NCBI GenBank assembly: GCA_018287875.1
Contig: JAGVVL010000015.1
Location: 744,001-808,000 of the forward strand
DNA from: Nigrospora sphaerica
Taxonomy: Eukaryota > Ascomycota > Sordariomycetes > Amphisphaeriales > Apiosporaceae
DNA length: 64,000 bases
Direction: 5' to 3'
Positions 31,715 through 44,463 of this stretch are shown in pieces (position 1 is the first letter of the stretch; every line of letters starts with the position of its first letter). A program made the position numbers and the translations under genes. Under the pieces are notes generated by a model. It was not told where the DNA came from, did not search any database, and saw only the letters and a program-made list of their open reading frames with translations.

Positions 31715-34471
31715 GGTATGGGTGAGGACGGTCACTCGCAAGGGACTTTGGGGGAACGGCTGAGCTTGGACGGGGGAGAAAACGTAACAGAAACAGGCCC
31801 AAGGGAACGGACGCTTTTATTCAGTCCTGGGCTGGCTCGTTGCTTCGGCATGTTGGTTCGGCCGGGTGGTGACTCCAGCCCCAGCCCCGGGTTTGCGCGG
31901 TCCCGCCCCGACCTTCGCAGCACAGAAAAGGCTCCATTCGCACGAAAATTTGCATTCGCCCGTCGCCTCCCTGGCCCCAGAGACCAATGCAGCAAGTATA
32001 GCCTGGGATGTCGACCGCAGCCAGGTCCTTGACCGGGCCCCGCGAGCCAGGCGGGCACGGTGACGCCGTTGCGGATGTGACTGCGACCTGTTTGGGAGCG
32101 TTCGGGGGCGCTCCAGGGCCACAGCTCCATTGAAAAATTTCGTACTTGGCCCCAAAGCTCCCCGCCGCCCGCCAATCACGACGCCCATTGACTAACAAAA
32201 ATTGCCTCGACGGGGCATAAAAGGACCGAGTTTGATTGGCACGCTCTCGGTCGACGGCGACCATGGCCTTGATGAGCCCGCGACCGCTGGCAAGGGTACT
32301 TTCCGGGGTCCTCGTCAGCCGCCGGGCCAGGTCGTCGTCGCTGCGACCGCCCGCATGAGGAAAGAGCTCCTTTTGCTTCACGATATGGGGAGACGGGGAA
32401 TAGCATCTGACGGCGATCGAATCCAGTTAGCCGGCCAGCCAGGCACGTTCCCGCAGGGGAGCTAGGCCGGCTAGGGTCCCCTGGAGGCGCTCGGCGAACC
32501 GGAGCGCGCCGGAACCGCGGGCTGGCACGGGCGTAGGGAAACAGTAGTCATACTCGTTAGTGCCGGCCAGCAAAATCCCTTACGCTTTTGCTTCGGGATC
32601 GTCACGCCAGCCGACAGGGCGGTCCGTCTGGTTCCCGGCTTATCTGCTTTATCCAATTCCTGTAGTCAGATCTACGGGATCTTTTAGATACGCCGTGATG
32701 CCCCCGCCCCATCGCCCGACGTCAACCGTTGTGCGTGGGTTTCATGGCATCCACCCTCGCAATTCCAGCTCCGCCCTACAATACGAATACATCACACGTA
32801 CGTGACTAACGCCCTCACTAATCATTCCGCGGCCACGAACCCCACGTGGCTGGCAACTATCGCCGTCGACAATTGCGGACCCATCGAGTAGAGTCAAAAG
32901 AAATCGGCAATCGTCCCGACCATTAACTTTCGGGCCAGAGAACATTTGCCCGGCACAGGCATCTGCAGACATGCGCCCATGGTCTGTGTCGGAGCCCGCC
33001 GGCCTTGCATCGTCTGCGCCAAGTGCAGGGATCGTCACGCCACCCGCCGCCCGACGACTTTGCCATCTCGCCTTTGACTTCAGCCCGATATCACCCATCG
33101 CCGACGGCTCCGGCTGAATGATTTTTCAATTGGCCTTGCGTGCCGAGTTTTTCCTGCAGCTCTATCTTGAGGCTTGGAATCCCCTGCCACTACGCACGTG
33201 AAGAAAAAAAAAACCCCCCAAGACTGCCGCTTGCACACCAGCGATGCACAAGGTACCAAGTCTGGGCTGGGATGGGTATGCTTCACCACACCCGTGCCAC
33301 GAATGCTTGCCTCCTACGTAGTATTCTTAGACATTTTGACGATCACCTGCCTCCCCTATCTATCCATCGCCGTATGGGAAGGCTCAGCAACACTGATACC
33401 TGGGTGGTCTTCTGGAAGTAGACAGGGCGGGGCTGTTTGTGTTTCGCCGCCTTCGTGGCGTTGCGTACTTTATCCAACTTGTGATATTATTTCTGGCCAG
33501 CGACCGGCACTGCAAGCTCCACTTCAAGGACGACAAAGTCCTCGCCCCCGCGCAAAGCTCTCGTCAAAGTAAGGCACCTTGTATCATGGGGGGTTCATTG
33601 GTCCCGTGGTGATTCCTGAGTTCCTTGCACACCTTACCAGCCTTCAGGGTCACGTTCATGATCCGAGTGATGCTCCTTTTTAACAACGGCAGATGTCGGA
33701 GATTCGTCTTTTTTTATAGCGGTAGGTATCGCAAGAGGCTCCTCCTCCATGATAACGGGCTTGTTGCTCACGGTTGTATTGGAGAACTTTAACTTCGTCG
33801 GTGTTACGCGATCTCCCGGTGGTGGGCGCGACGAGTCTCCGCCAGTGTTTCCCCAGCGCCCCAGGCTTGAAGAAAGAGCCATCCGATCTGTCGGTCCCCG
33901 AGTACGCGAAGGCGGATTCTGGTAAGCCCGAGGTGAAGACGGAATCGGATACTGAGGAGCCGCTTGCGGAGGTGGCCCGGTTGTCTAGCTGCTATCGTAG
34001 TGGTGGTTGATGGTAACTGGAATATGAAATACGAAATGCGCATTTCCCAAGGAAGACTCCAATTTCCGACCCGGTGGTGGCTGCAAGAACTAACTCGCAT
34101 TTTGGATGCCGGCCAAGAGAGCCCGCCCGGAGTCTCTCGGTGGTTGCTGAGAAGATAGAGGTGTTCCTCGAATACTGCCCCCGGGGGTTCCGCCAAGGCC
34201 GACCTGGTGGTTTCTGCGGATGGCGTAAGTTATTGAATGATCGAGGTACTCGAGAACCACCCGATGGTGCACGAAGGCCTGATGTCGATGGTTGACGTTG
34301 ATTACGGCGGTCATACTGTAACTGTCGCTGATTTCTTCTGCTGTACCCATTATAGCGCGGGTCGCGGCCGCCACCATCATGTTGAGGAGGGCGGCGCCTC
34401 TGTATGGGACCCTCATGTTTTTCTCCTTGTTGTGCGGGTGGTGAGGGTTAACAGGTGTGCAATGAATGTAT
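31715..34471. other. Gene-poor region with possible coding remnants
   Basis: 2.8 kb between the permease start and the LINE. From 31715 to about 33600 I see promoter DNA and no gene. Between 33634 and 34230 there are short protein-like pieces on both strands. The minus frame at 33882-33634 contains IKKDESPTSAVVKKEHHS. The plus frame around 33870-33970 contains LKKEPSDLSVPE and EVKTESDTEEPL. At 34185-34218 the plus strand reads AKADLVVSADG, similar to the FAD-monooxygenase motif, but stops soon after. None makes a gene model; they may be fragments of decayed genes. Confidence 0.4.
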
Positions 34472-34484
34472 GGCTGGATATATA
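34472..34484 (+). repeat. Target-site duplication, left copy
   Basis: GGCTGGATATATA, identical to 35220-35232, flanks the LINE insertion directly after its TAA-repeat tail. Confidence 0.85.
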
Positions 34485-35219
34485 ATTATTATTATTATTA
34501 TTCTTACACCTAGCGACCTATTTAGGCCATGAGGACCCCCTGCGCATCTTAGCCTAGGAAAACCGTTCCGGGCTGACGTCCGGCCGGGTGAAAAACCTAG
34601 GTTCCGCTGCGTCGTACCGCTTCTATCTACTCTTTGACCTGCCATACCGAGATCGGGCTCAGCGCGCCCGCTTCCTAGCTGATGAGTTGATTCGCCAGCT
34701 GGAACATGTCCAGCCTGCCCGAGCGGAGTAGCCATCTTGCGATAATTCCTGCTTTTCCGGGGGTGTCGAGCATCCTGTCCGTGTCTATCGGTCCTCCTAG
34801 AGCTTGGACGAGATGCTCTCGTCTTTCTCTTTCCCGTGGGCAGAAAACGAGGATATGCCGGACGGTCTCCCTACCCTGACCGCAGTCACACCATGGGCTG
34901 TCGAAGCCTGGAACCCTGCGCTTAAAAAGGAAGTCTCGCAGCCCAATCTTGCCGGTCCTCGCTTGGACGAGGATCGAGCTCTCTGCCTTGTGAAGTCCTT
35001 TATGGAGCTTAAGGACGTGCTTGTCTGGCGGCATCTTGGTTGCTGCCGGGGCTCGCGCTGTTCGGTTTTTCTGCGTTTGTTGCCATCTCTGGAGCCAGTC
35101 TCTCTCCTCAGCCTTATATGCTGAGTCTCCAGCTAGCCATTCGTTTAGCCACCTCTTGCGATCGGGAGTGTCGGGGCCTTTCGGTCTGCGCCGGCGAGTC
35201 GGTCTTGTTAGAATCCATC
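34485..35219 (-). mobile_element. 5'-truncated non-LTR retrotransposon (Tad-like LINE)
   Basis: About 735 bp in minus orientation. It ends at a (TAA)n-type tail (ATTATT repeats on the plus strand, 34485-34502) and is flanked by a perfect 13-bp direct repeat. From the 5' cut (35219) an open frame runs to 34675, encoding the C-terminal end of the second ORF protein of fungal LINEs. It includes WLNEWLAGDSAYKAEERDWL, then the zinc-knuckle-like WCDCGQGRETVRHILVFCP (C-x-C-x8-H-x4-C), which lies after the RNase H region in Tad1/I-type elements. Reverse transcriptase and endonuclease parts are missing, so this is a dead-on-arrival copy. The frame has no premature stops. Confidence 0.82.
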
Positions 35220-35232
35220 GGCTGGATATATA
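35220..35232 (+). repeat. Target-site duplication, right copy
   Basis: GGCTGGATATATA, identical to 34472-34484, at the 5' end of the truncated LINE; the copy continues into a short TA run. Confidence 0.85.
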
Positions 35233-36527
35233 TATATGGGGATGTGGATGGACGGATATGTAAGGCAGGCGCCTGGTAGGTACGGGCTGGTAGGTAACCG
35301 ACGAATACCTACTTCGTATGAAAGTACTATAAAAGTACTTACCCAATACCTATTAGCTGGTTTTCCCTCTTCTGATGCAGTTTCTCGATGAGGATGCACC
35401 GTTATGTTACTTAGAGGTACAACATCACAACATATTGTCCTACAGAGACTAGCTCCAGACGTTGTGTTCCATCTGCCGTAATTCATGTTTTTCTACACCC
35501 TAGGAGTTAAAAATAGGCGACAGAGATCCCCAAAGAAGGCCTCTGACTCCTGAGAAATGGAGAGCATCGGTGATGCGATTAAGAAACGGGATACAGGAGT
35601 AGGCAAAAGTATATATATGAACCTCCACATCAGGAGATGCAATAGAGTAGCGTGAAACACTTACAGCTTCTCATCCGAGTAAACTGACTGAAACCATACC
35701 AGCTATCGTATTTCAATGCTTCGTGGGCAACGAATTTGGAAACAGTGATTGCTAGGTGCCTTTCGGTACTATTCGTCTCCTACGCTTTAGCAGTAGGGTT
35801 TGAGTTATGAGTCATAGTAACTCTGCCGTCAAAAGAGGAAATCTTTTGAATGAGGATGTGGGGGGAGTGAAGTGAGGGAATAATCATCAAAGACAGAGGA
35901 GGAAAGAACAGGAGGGGATCCCAGTTACACAACATAAGTAAGTCAACACGCGTGTCCGGAGGTAATATCGAAACACAATTCAATGCAAGTGCTGCCCAAA
36001 ACAGAGATAATTATACGGCTGTAATGGCTATTCTCAGTCTTCAAACCAGGCACCCTACGTGGTCCGACTATGAGGTGTTCTATGGTAGCAGTATATCGAT
36101 ACATAGCCCTGTTTGCAAGTGACACCTGATATCAGCGACATTTCTTTTGTTCCGAGATATCACAGTGCTATATCTGCATAATAAAATCGTCCAACATGAA
36201 ATAAAAGCAAGCGGATATTTAGCTATCAGAATATTTTTTCTCTGTTCACTTGTATCATGAAATCTAAAATAGTAGCGTATAAGGGATATATGTACTCGAT
36301 CCTCGAGTTTTAGTGCTCTACTTTTTTTCTTGTATAATTAACGCCTGACTGAAGCTCTAGAAAGAGGCTACTCTGCTCTGTCAACTTAAAAGCAAGCTGC
36401 CAAAGAGGCCGCAGAGTCACCAAATGAGAAGTGGATGTAAGTAGGCGCATTTGTCAACGCCAAACGACCTATTCCAACTCAAAGCCAGTCATTATCAGTC
36501 TATAGCGGAGGGGACACCAAAATAAAC
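35233..36527. other. AT-rich island next to the LINE
   Basis: 1.3 kb visibly richer in A/T than the rest of the window, with no protein-like frame. At 35319-35343 AAGTAC ... GTACTT form a small inverted repeat around TATAAAA. It could be old repeat DNA eroded by repeat-induced point mutation, but no element can be recognised. Confidence 0.5.
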
Positions 36528-37155
36528 CCTAGGATTGATTTTAAAAAGCACAAGATCCTTGGATATACCGGGGTCTACAACAGGGCCCATTGCTTTCCCT
36601 TCCCCAAGAACCCCCGGCTCAAGGTCGGAGAGTTGTTCGACAAGGTTCGGGAGAAGTTCGCTAGAGCATCGACTAAGCTAACGCCTGCCCAGTTGCCGGG
36701 ACGGCAGTTCGAAACGGCCGGAAAGGCACGCGGCGACCTGTCCCTCGATCGGCAGGTTGCCAGGGACCGAAAGCGCCGTTCCAGCGGCTGCTGCGAATCG
36801 TCATTCCGGAAACGCCAAAGTGCGAGACAACATTGACCGCACCGTGGCTGAGTACTCGGACTGCACGCCCGAGGACAGCCCGACATGGGGCCGCCAATCG
36901 CCCTTCTCGGGGAGTCTGCCGTGGGACGGCGCCTCACCCGTGCCTGTGGACCAAAGCCGCGGTGGCGAGGCCCGCCGGCGCGCGCGCAAATGGTACCGCG
37001 ACAAGCAAGAAAGGCTCCGGAGGGAAGTCAACGGCGAGCTCGCCCGGAAACTCGCCCGCCATTCGGGTCAGCCGCTGCCCCGGGCGCTGGAGACGAAACG
37101 AAGCGAGCTCGAGGCCCTTCGCGCGGCCTTAGAGGAGCAGCCTGTGGAAGAGTAG
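36528..37155 (+). pseudogene. Unrecognised coding remnant, frame changes midway
   Basis: Two adjacent protein-like stretches lie in different plus frames. Frame A (about 36528-36780) reads INPRIDFKKHKILGYTGVYN, then FPFPKNPRLKVGELFDKVRE and KFARASTKLTPAQLPGRQFE. Frame B (about 36760-37155) reads NIDRTVAEYSDCTPEDSPTW, then a basic, coiled-coil-like end (ARKWYRDKQERLRREVNGEL, RSELEALRAALEEQ) and a stop at 37153. No good GT-AG pair joins them in phase, so a frameshift or an unseen intron is needed. No family is recognised, and no start codon is clear. Confidence 0.35.
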
Positions 37156-38849
37156 GCGGAAGCTACGCGGAGGGTAGTCCCTTTGATATTGCCGTCCCTC
37201 AGCGAGACTGCCAGAGCACTGTCTCCCAACAGGCCCGGGAAATGCGAATTTTAGGTTTGTAGCCTCACCTGACTAATTAAAAAACAGCGTCATAGAAAGG
37301 AAGGCTTAAAGAGACTTGCGCCACACTTTGGGTACGGCACGGCCTATACAGAACGCTCCAGATAACAAGTCTCATCTGAAATTCTAAAGTATAGGTGGGG
37401 ACGCCCTATAATTCGCATTTTCCAAACCTGTTGGGATACGAAGAGAAGCGCAGGGGCGCCTTCTAAAAGTCCTAGGTTTTATTTTTGCCGCTTGTTTCGT
37501 GGAGGACGGCGGCAGGATGGTAAATGGGCCTAGCACTTGACGAACACCTTGGGGGAAAGCAAGCATTGACGGAAGGGGCCATAGAGGGGCCTAGGTGCCT
37601 TGGTCCCGAGTGTGCTCCGTCGTGGTGGACGAACTTGAGGGTCGCCGTTCAAGGGCGTGGATGCTGGGATCATGTTCGGAACCGTGTCTGCCAGCGCCTG
37701 GGCTCCTGACAGTTCGACCGTGGTCAGCATTCCTGAGTCCGAGGGTCCGCCTGCGCAGTCAGAACGCCCCGATCGGACAGGGACTGCAGCAAGGTAGGAA
37801 CGCGCGGCCGAATACGGGATGAAGGTCATGCCACAAGTCAGGCTCCTCTGGTTGCTCGTTGGGTACTAGGGTAGTGAGATGCCTAAGTAGGTAGTAGGAA
37901 TGAAAGCTCTGCGTACTAGCCATGGCTGCGGAAGAATTTAGACGTCACTTTTGAGTTTGACGGTAGCCAAAGGCTAAAGAAAGGGCCCCGAAATGGGACA
38001 TGTACGCACGAGCCAACAGTTTCTCAGGCGTGCCGGGCACCCGGGGCAGAGGGGAATGAAGGGAATTGAACGGTACGTGATCGGCGACAGGGTGCGTACG
38101 GGCTTCGAGAGCGGGTGCGAGATCCCCGCCGGACCGGAGATGGATTCCGTTTCTCATCGTCCCTCGCATACGATAGCGTCTTGGGCGGCCAGGCACAACA
38201 GGCTGGTCAAGCTCGCAACCCATGCCGCCTTTGTGTGCGAAAAAAGGGCCCCCGCCTGCTCGACGACGCCGGGCTCGCCTGCCGACCCAGGACGGGCGAG
38301 CGACGGTACGGCTTTACCGGTTCGGGATGTCGCGCCAGGAAGAGCGGAGGAGGCCAATCTTATTGTGTGCCCCAGCTGACCTGCTGAACCCTGCCGCTAC
38401 CCGGGAGGCGGACAGCCTGCGGATGGCCAGTAGTCGCGCGTCGCCAAGGTTACCGAGCAGCCGAAATGAAAGCTGACGAGCCACCCTCCCTCTCCCTTGC
38501 CCGCAGGCAACACGCCGTATTTGGTTCACGGCCTTTGGGGGAGGGGGGGAGGTCTTTATCTTTTGTTGGGTTTATCCAAGGCTCCGACGACGGGCGCGGG
38601 CGCTGCGCGTGTGCGTGCAGACACAGCCAGCTCGTTGGTAGATTGGTAGTGCTGGGGTCGCCGCCGACAATGCCGTAGCGTTGCACTGCAGATGTCAAAC
38701 CTGCCAGACCGTTGGACCGCAGGCGGCTGCCTCATCCCTCATGCAAGGGCTGCGCGACACGCATTACCCGTCTGAGTGTCACCGTGTCTGACAGTCGCGA
38801 CGGCGCCGTGTGCCTGAGCTACCGGCTGCATGAGCCATCCGTATTTTGT

Positions 38850-38878
38850 GCGTTGCGTTGCGTTGCGTTGCGTTGCGT
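38850..38878. repeat. (GCGTT)n pentanucleotide repeat
   Basis: Nearly six uninterrupted GCGTT units in non-coding DNA. Confidence 0.9.
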
Positions 38879-41800
38879 GCGCGCGTGGCGGGGGCGGCGG
38901 CCCATGAACCCTTACTTAGCCTCGCCGCCGATGCGAGCGAACATTCCATGCGAGCACCGGCGTCCGTCACGTTGCACGTCAGACGGGGATGGGCTACCTT
39001 ATGACCAACGCGGGCCCTCGTCGGCTACCTTACGTAGTTGGCTGTATGCCAAACGCCCGTCGCGGGCAGCCTGAGGCAGGTCTGAAAGTCGACGGCGTCA
39101 GGCGACGCGCCCTAAGGGGGTTTCCCCTGCGTCCCAGGACGGTGGACAACCCCAAGCCGGTGGACACCCCCAAGCCCGCGTTCAGGTGCAGTCCATGGCA
39201 ACTTGGATACGAGCACCGCGGGGCTCAGACGATCGATGAACAGACTGTCGTCAGTAGACGGCAAGGCTCGGGTCCATGCACGGGGCTGGCCGTCAACCCT
39301 TCTTGAGATAGCTCTGGTCCGACTTGCCGAAGGTTGGGCTTTTCCTTTAGCACGCGCCGAGGCCCAATCCAGCGATCGTCCGTGGCCAGCGTGCCCGTGG
39401 GGGAGAGGCGTGGCCTACATTGGGCACAGAGCACTTCCTATTGGCACCAGGAGCACCACCGGTGTGTGTGGGCGCGCGTCGTCCAACGAGCCCCCCCCAC
39501 AAGAGACAGTGTTGTTCACGATGCCGCACCGTCTAAACCCCCTGCTTGCTGCCTCAACCCCCATCCCATGCCCCCACTGACGAAAGGCGACTACGCCCGC
39601 GGCTTGCGATACGCCAGGGACCGAAATTCATGAAAGCCACGATTCCGGTATGCGTTGCGATACGAGGCTGATACTTTCCGAACACGCCCAATCGCCATGC
39701 GGCCGGGGTCGGCTCCTGCGGAGATCGCCATGAATTATGAGTCTGTATGGCTGGTCCGACAGGGTCGCAGGGTCAGGATCCGGTTTGCCGTGGGCAGATC
39801 GGGGGAGCCTGGCAACCTGGACTGCAAGAGGCCGAGATGCCCGACAAGGCTGGCCACGGGACGCCGACACAGACAATCAGTCGGCACGCGGATGGCAGTG
39901 CCCAGGCAGCCTGGCTTCCCGGCTCACGGAGATATCCAGAAGCCTTGGCCGGCGAACTATCCAAGATGCCCCCCATCGTTAGGGTGTCTCGAATGAAACC
40001 TAGTCGGCCTCCCACGTAACCCACCCCCGGCTAACCACGACGGCACACCGGAGGCCTTTTGGCCTCTCCATGCCTGGGGTTTTTGCGGTCACCCGCGAGC
40101 CGCGGCCCTTTGCCTTATCGTCTCTCCCGGGTAGTTTCGGATAAGAAGGGGGCCTCATGGGATCGCGTCCCCATCCCTGGGCGCTGCAAGGCGCGCCAGG
40201 GTGCAGAGCCATCACGGCCAACTCGAGGCCGAAAAACCACGGCGAGTCAGCAAGATCGAATGCAAGAAGCAAATACAAGAACGTGATCGACGCGCCGATA
40301 ACACGGTCCCTGCATTGTTGGTGGGAAAGGTCGTCGCAGCCGGATATAACAGGCTGGAAACGGCGAGGGACAAAATCTCGTCAGCCCGTACGTCTGGTGG
40401 GACGAAGGCAAGGCTGGGGCCGATTGGGGCGGGAAACAAGACAAGCTGGCGAGGAGGCTTGCCAACCTTGTCCTGTAGGGGACGGCTGGCTCAGCGGGTC
40501 ATGGGGTTTCTTTAGGATTTGGGCGAAGCGCCCGACCAGGCGACCTCAAACAGAGTAACATGCAGCCGGTGCTCTTTCCGGATGCCAAATTACAAAATGC
40601 GACCCATGTCAGATTTGACGGTACCTACGGGGGCCCGGCACCGCGGCCGGTCAGCACTTGTACCCGGGACCCAGGCGAGGCGCTTGGCGGCACCACCCCG
40701 CGGCAGGTCTCACCAGGTGCTTCAGAAGCGTCCAGTGGCACGGGTCGTCATCTCTGGGAGGCGTAAGTAGCATGAAGATGGTGTTGCCGGTGCGATACAG
40801 GGCCGAACCCACCCATCCCGGCTGCCCGGCCAGTACTCTCATGCATCATCGCAACGGTTGAGGCCCGGCTGATGGAATGGACGGGCCAAGCGGCCCCCGC
40901 AAAACCCACCACCCTCTCCCATCCCTCTCGTTGGGCCGGGGGGGACACTTATGTAGGTACATGCTCCCAAACAGAGAGCGTGGCCGGGAGTGGGCCGGTA
41001 GATTTGTGCTTTACCCCTGATCCCCTGCTTGAGATGAGCCGGCAAATGGGGGATGGTGTGAATGGGCGTGAGTGGTCGGAATTGCTACGGTCAGCTGGCC
41101 TGGACACAGTCTAGAACGAAACAAAGAACGTGGAGATGCACGAAATGCGTCCTCGCCGGCCCTACGATGGGCGATTGGCTGACGGGCGGCCTGCGTTCGG
41201 GACATTGTTTGGGACTGCGTCCGCCAGAGTCCCGGTGTCCCTGTCCTCCTTACTCGATACGTCGACGGGCCTTGGCGCGGCCCATCGGCCTGCAGGATGC
41301 CTACGAACCGGTAGGGGAGGAAGACACCGTCGAAGACGGCGGGAAGCACGCGGCGCGGCACGACCACTACAAGGGGAGGGGCCCCCTTTGGAACGGGGAG
41401 CGGATGGCCGCGCTGACGAGAGGCAGGGCATGAAAAAGAGCCGGAGAGGACAGTAAGGCCGACACGGTTTGGGCAAGGCCCCCCAAGATGCTCAGATCTG
41501 ATTCATGCCACGCCCGAACCCCTGCAGGCTCGCGCCCAGCGTTGAAACAGCAGCACGCAGCGGTAGCGCCCTGCACACGACGTTGCCGACAATGGACGGA
41601 TTGCGAGGGAAGATGGACGATCGGGGATCCGGGAGACGGGACGGATCAGGAATACTAAATGGGATTGTGCGAACCCAACCCAACTCACGCTCCCATCGCG
41701 AGCCAACTCTGTGCGAGTCGCGCGTCCCAAATCCCGAGACGGCATAGTCTGGATCGCGGTCGACTGACTCGCCTGACGAGACCGCGATATGATGTATGGA

Positions 41801-42819
41801 TTATTCATGCTGCGAGTGGCTCTGGCGAGTTGACTACGTTTCAGACAAGAGGGGAGAAAGATCGGGTCGGGGGGAGGGCATGAGAGAGAACGAGAGAGCG
41901 ACCGAACGGCCGACGGCCAGTGTTTGGGGGGGGGGGGCGTGGCGTGGCGTGCGTGGCTGCGTGGCCTTCCATGCTCACACGCGCCGGGCCTGGCCTGGCC
42001 TGGGCCGGCTGCCACGGGAAGTGCTCCTAGGGGCCGGTGCTGTTAGGGGCCGCCGCCATCACCACCATCGTCACCTATCCCGGGTGGGATGGGGCAGGAC
42101 AGCTTGTGTGATGGACGGGGAAGGATGGCTTGTTGTGGGCACGGAGTTCAGCTAGAAACCTACTTTGCCTTAGTTACTGAAGTAAGTAACTTGGCGTGCG
42201 AAGGGACACAGAGGCATAACATGGATGTAGGTATACCACGCACTTGGTAGTAACCTCCAAGGGGCAAGGCCGGATCATGAAAAAGAAAGCATGCGGTGGT
42301 GGGTGGCGTGCCCGCCCTCAGGTCCTTTGTCCGCTCCCCACGAGGATGCGATACGGGACCCCTCCTTCGATCGACGTTCCTGGACGATCGCAAATCTCCA
42401 AGACGACGATACAAACACAAAACCCCCGACAAAAACAGGCCATGCCCTGGAAGGCAGGCCCTTAAGCCCCCCCCCTCCCACCCGATCCATAATTATCGCC
42501 GCTCATGCCCGTTGGCGAGCTGCTGGCACATGGGCCAAATTGGACCCGGTCATCACAAGCTTCCACCCACGCCGCGCCACCCAGAAGCTTTGTTGGCCCG
42601 CCCACGAGCCCGCCTCAGCGCACCCTATCGTTAGCCGCCAGACCGCCTCTCCTGAGGAGGGTACATGGGTGTAAGTTAAGTCTGTAGGTGCATGTAGGGG
42701 TCGTGGACGGGAAGGGAAGGGGGAGGGAAAGAGAAAGACGAGAGAGTCAAGAAGCCGGGAACAGAGACACACCCGCACCCATCCACACCTATCCACATAT
42801 ACCTCTCTACGTACATGCG

Positions 42820-42828
<9 letters not shown>

Positions 42829-42856
<28 letters not shown>
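42829..42856. repeat. (AC)n microsatellite
   Basis: About 14 AC units, preceded by a GC run and followed by interrupted ACGC/ACAC units. Confidence 0.9.
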
Positions 42857-42863
<7 letters not shown>

Positions 42864-44463
42864 CGCACGCAAACGCACGCATCGGTTTCCCTTTTGGTTC
42901 GCAAGCGGTCGCGCGCCCAGATTGAACTGACCAAGACTGCTCCCCAATTCCGTGCGGGCGGCGAACAGGCTGCGGCCCAACGGACCTACAGCCACGACGC
43001 TGCGACGCTTTGCTAGGGCGGCGTGGGGACGGCCTACCACTCCTGACCGCGTCCCTGTGCTGCGTGTGGCCGTCTGCACAGAAGCCGGGCCATCGTCACT
43101 TTCGCTGCTAGCACGTATCAGTGCGCCCTCGGCCATCCAAAAGAGGGTCTCTCCCTCCTTCAGCAGCGCCCGTCGGCCCCCCTCCCCAGTGCGACCCTAG
43201 GTGCGTAGTAGTTAGCCTGTTATCGCTCGTCGGGCCTCCTTCGCCCTTTGAACTCACTCTCCCTCCCCTCCCCACCCCCCCCGTACTTGACTTTCCGAGG
43301 TGTTGTGGCCCTGTCGTCGCCGCCGTCGTCCCCCCCAATTGAAGCGCCAGCAAGCTGCACACGCCGAACTAAGCGAGTCCGTACCCGTAGGCTTTTTCCC
43401 TTTTTCCATGGGAAGAGGAATCGCATTCCTTGACTTTCTTGGGCCTAGTCCAGGACAATCAAACCCGGTGCAACCTCTCGCCTGCGTCGCGCGTCGTCCG
43501 CCCGTAGGCCCCAGGGCCGCCCTCCACTTCCAGACCTGTCTTACCCGACTAGAGACAGTGCACACCTCTCCACAGCTCTTTTCCCCTTCCAATCCCTCCT
43601 ATCTGCTATCCGCCCACCCGCCCGCGAACACACGCCTCCGCGCCGCCGTCGCCGCCGCCGCAAGCTTTCTCTCTGTTCCAGTGACCGTACGCCCCCTGGA
43701 TTGTTTCCCGTCGCTGATGCTCAATCGGCAAAGGCGAAACCGTATCGACACACGCAACCCGACCTTACGCCTCGTCCGCCCAACCCAAGCGCCCTCTAGC
43801 GCAGCCCTGGCATCCTTCTGACCCGTCGCGAGAGCCTATTCGCCGCCTACTCGCAGCCCACGCCCAAGCCCCTTCGCCCGCGCCTCGAGCGACGCCTCGC
43901 CTGCTCCTCCTGTCACGCTGGCCCGCGAGCCCAGCAGCTGAAAGAAACGAGAAAGAAAAAAAAAAAGGGACGACGATCTCCAACCCCCCTTCTCGCGTCT
44001 CTGCTCCACAGGCTTCTGGAAAGCGGGAGGCTTGAATGCGAGACCTTGCCCACGACCCGACAGCCGTCCCCGGCCTCCCACGTTGGCAGCTTTTTGTGGC
44101 GCGAAGCCGGCCTGGTTGCCGACCTCAGAGAGCCCCCCTGGACGTTGCCTCCATTCCAGACGCCGTAATTTTAGAACGCCGACGAGACCACCCAATTTCC
44201 CCTACCCACGTCGCGCCCTCCTCACATTGAATACCCGCCGCCTCGGCGACAGATAACCAGCATCTCCAGAACTCCTTCGCACCGCCGCGCGCCGAGTCCT
44301 GCGAGACACGACTACGCACCACCGGGTTGCCGCAAATAGGACATTCCAGCCTGCCCGCTGTGGGCTTCAACAAACACGCAAACAAGGCCGCAGTCGCTGC
44401 GCCGAAGGAAAAAAAAAAAGGAACGAACAGGGCCCGTTGACCTCGGGGGGTCCTACCAGATTC

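Larger units (their letters stand above)
37156..44463. other. Long gene-poor region upstream of RasGAP
   Basis: 7.3 kb with no supported gene. It holds a pentanucleotide GCGTT run (38850-38878), an AC microsatellite (42829-42856) and pyrimidine-rich DNA from about 43100 to 44330, which fits promoter plus long 5' UTR of the RasGAP gene. Open frames of 100-170 codons in this GC-rich DNA lack recognisable domains. Confidence 0.5.

Noticed and set aside
30239..32032. 597-codon plus-strand frame antisense to the permease
   Set aside because: Asp/Glu/Gly/Val-rich mirror of the permease frame, no domain.
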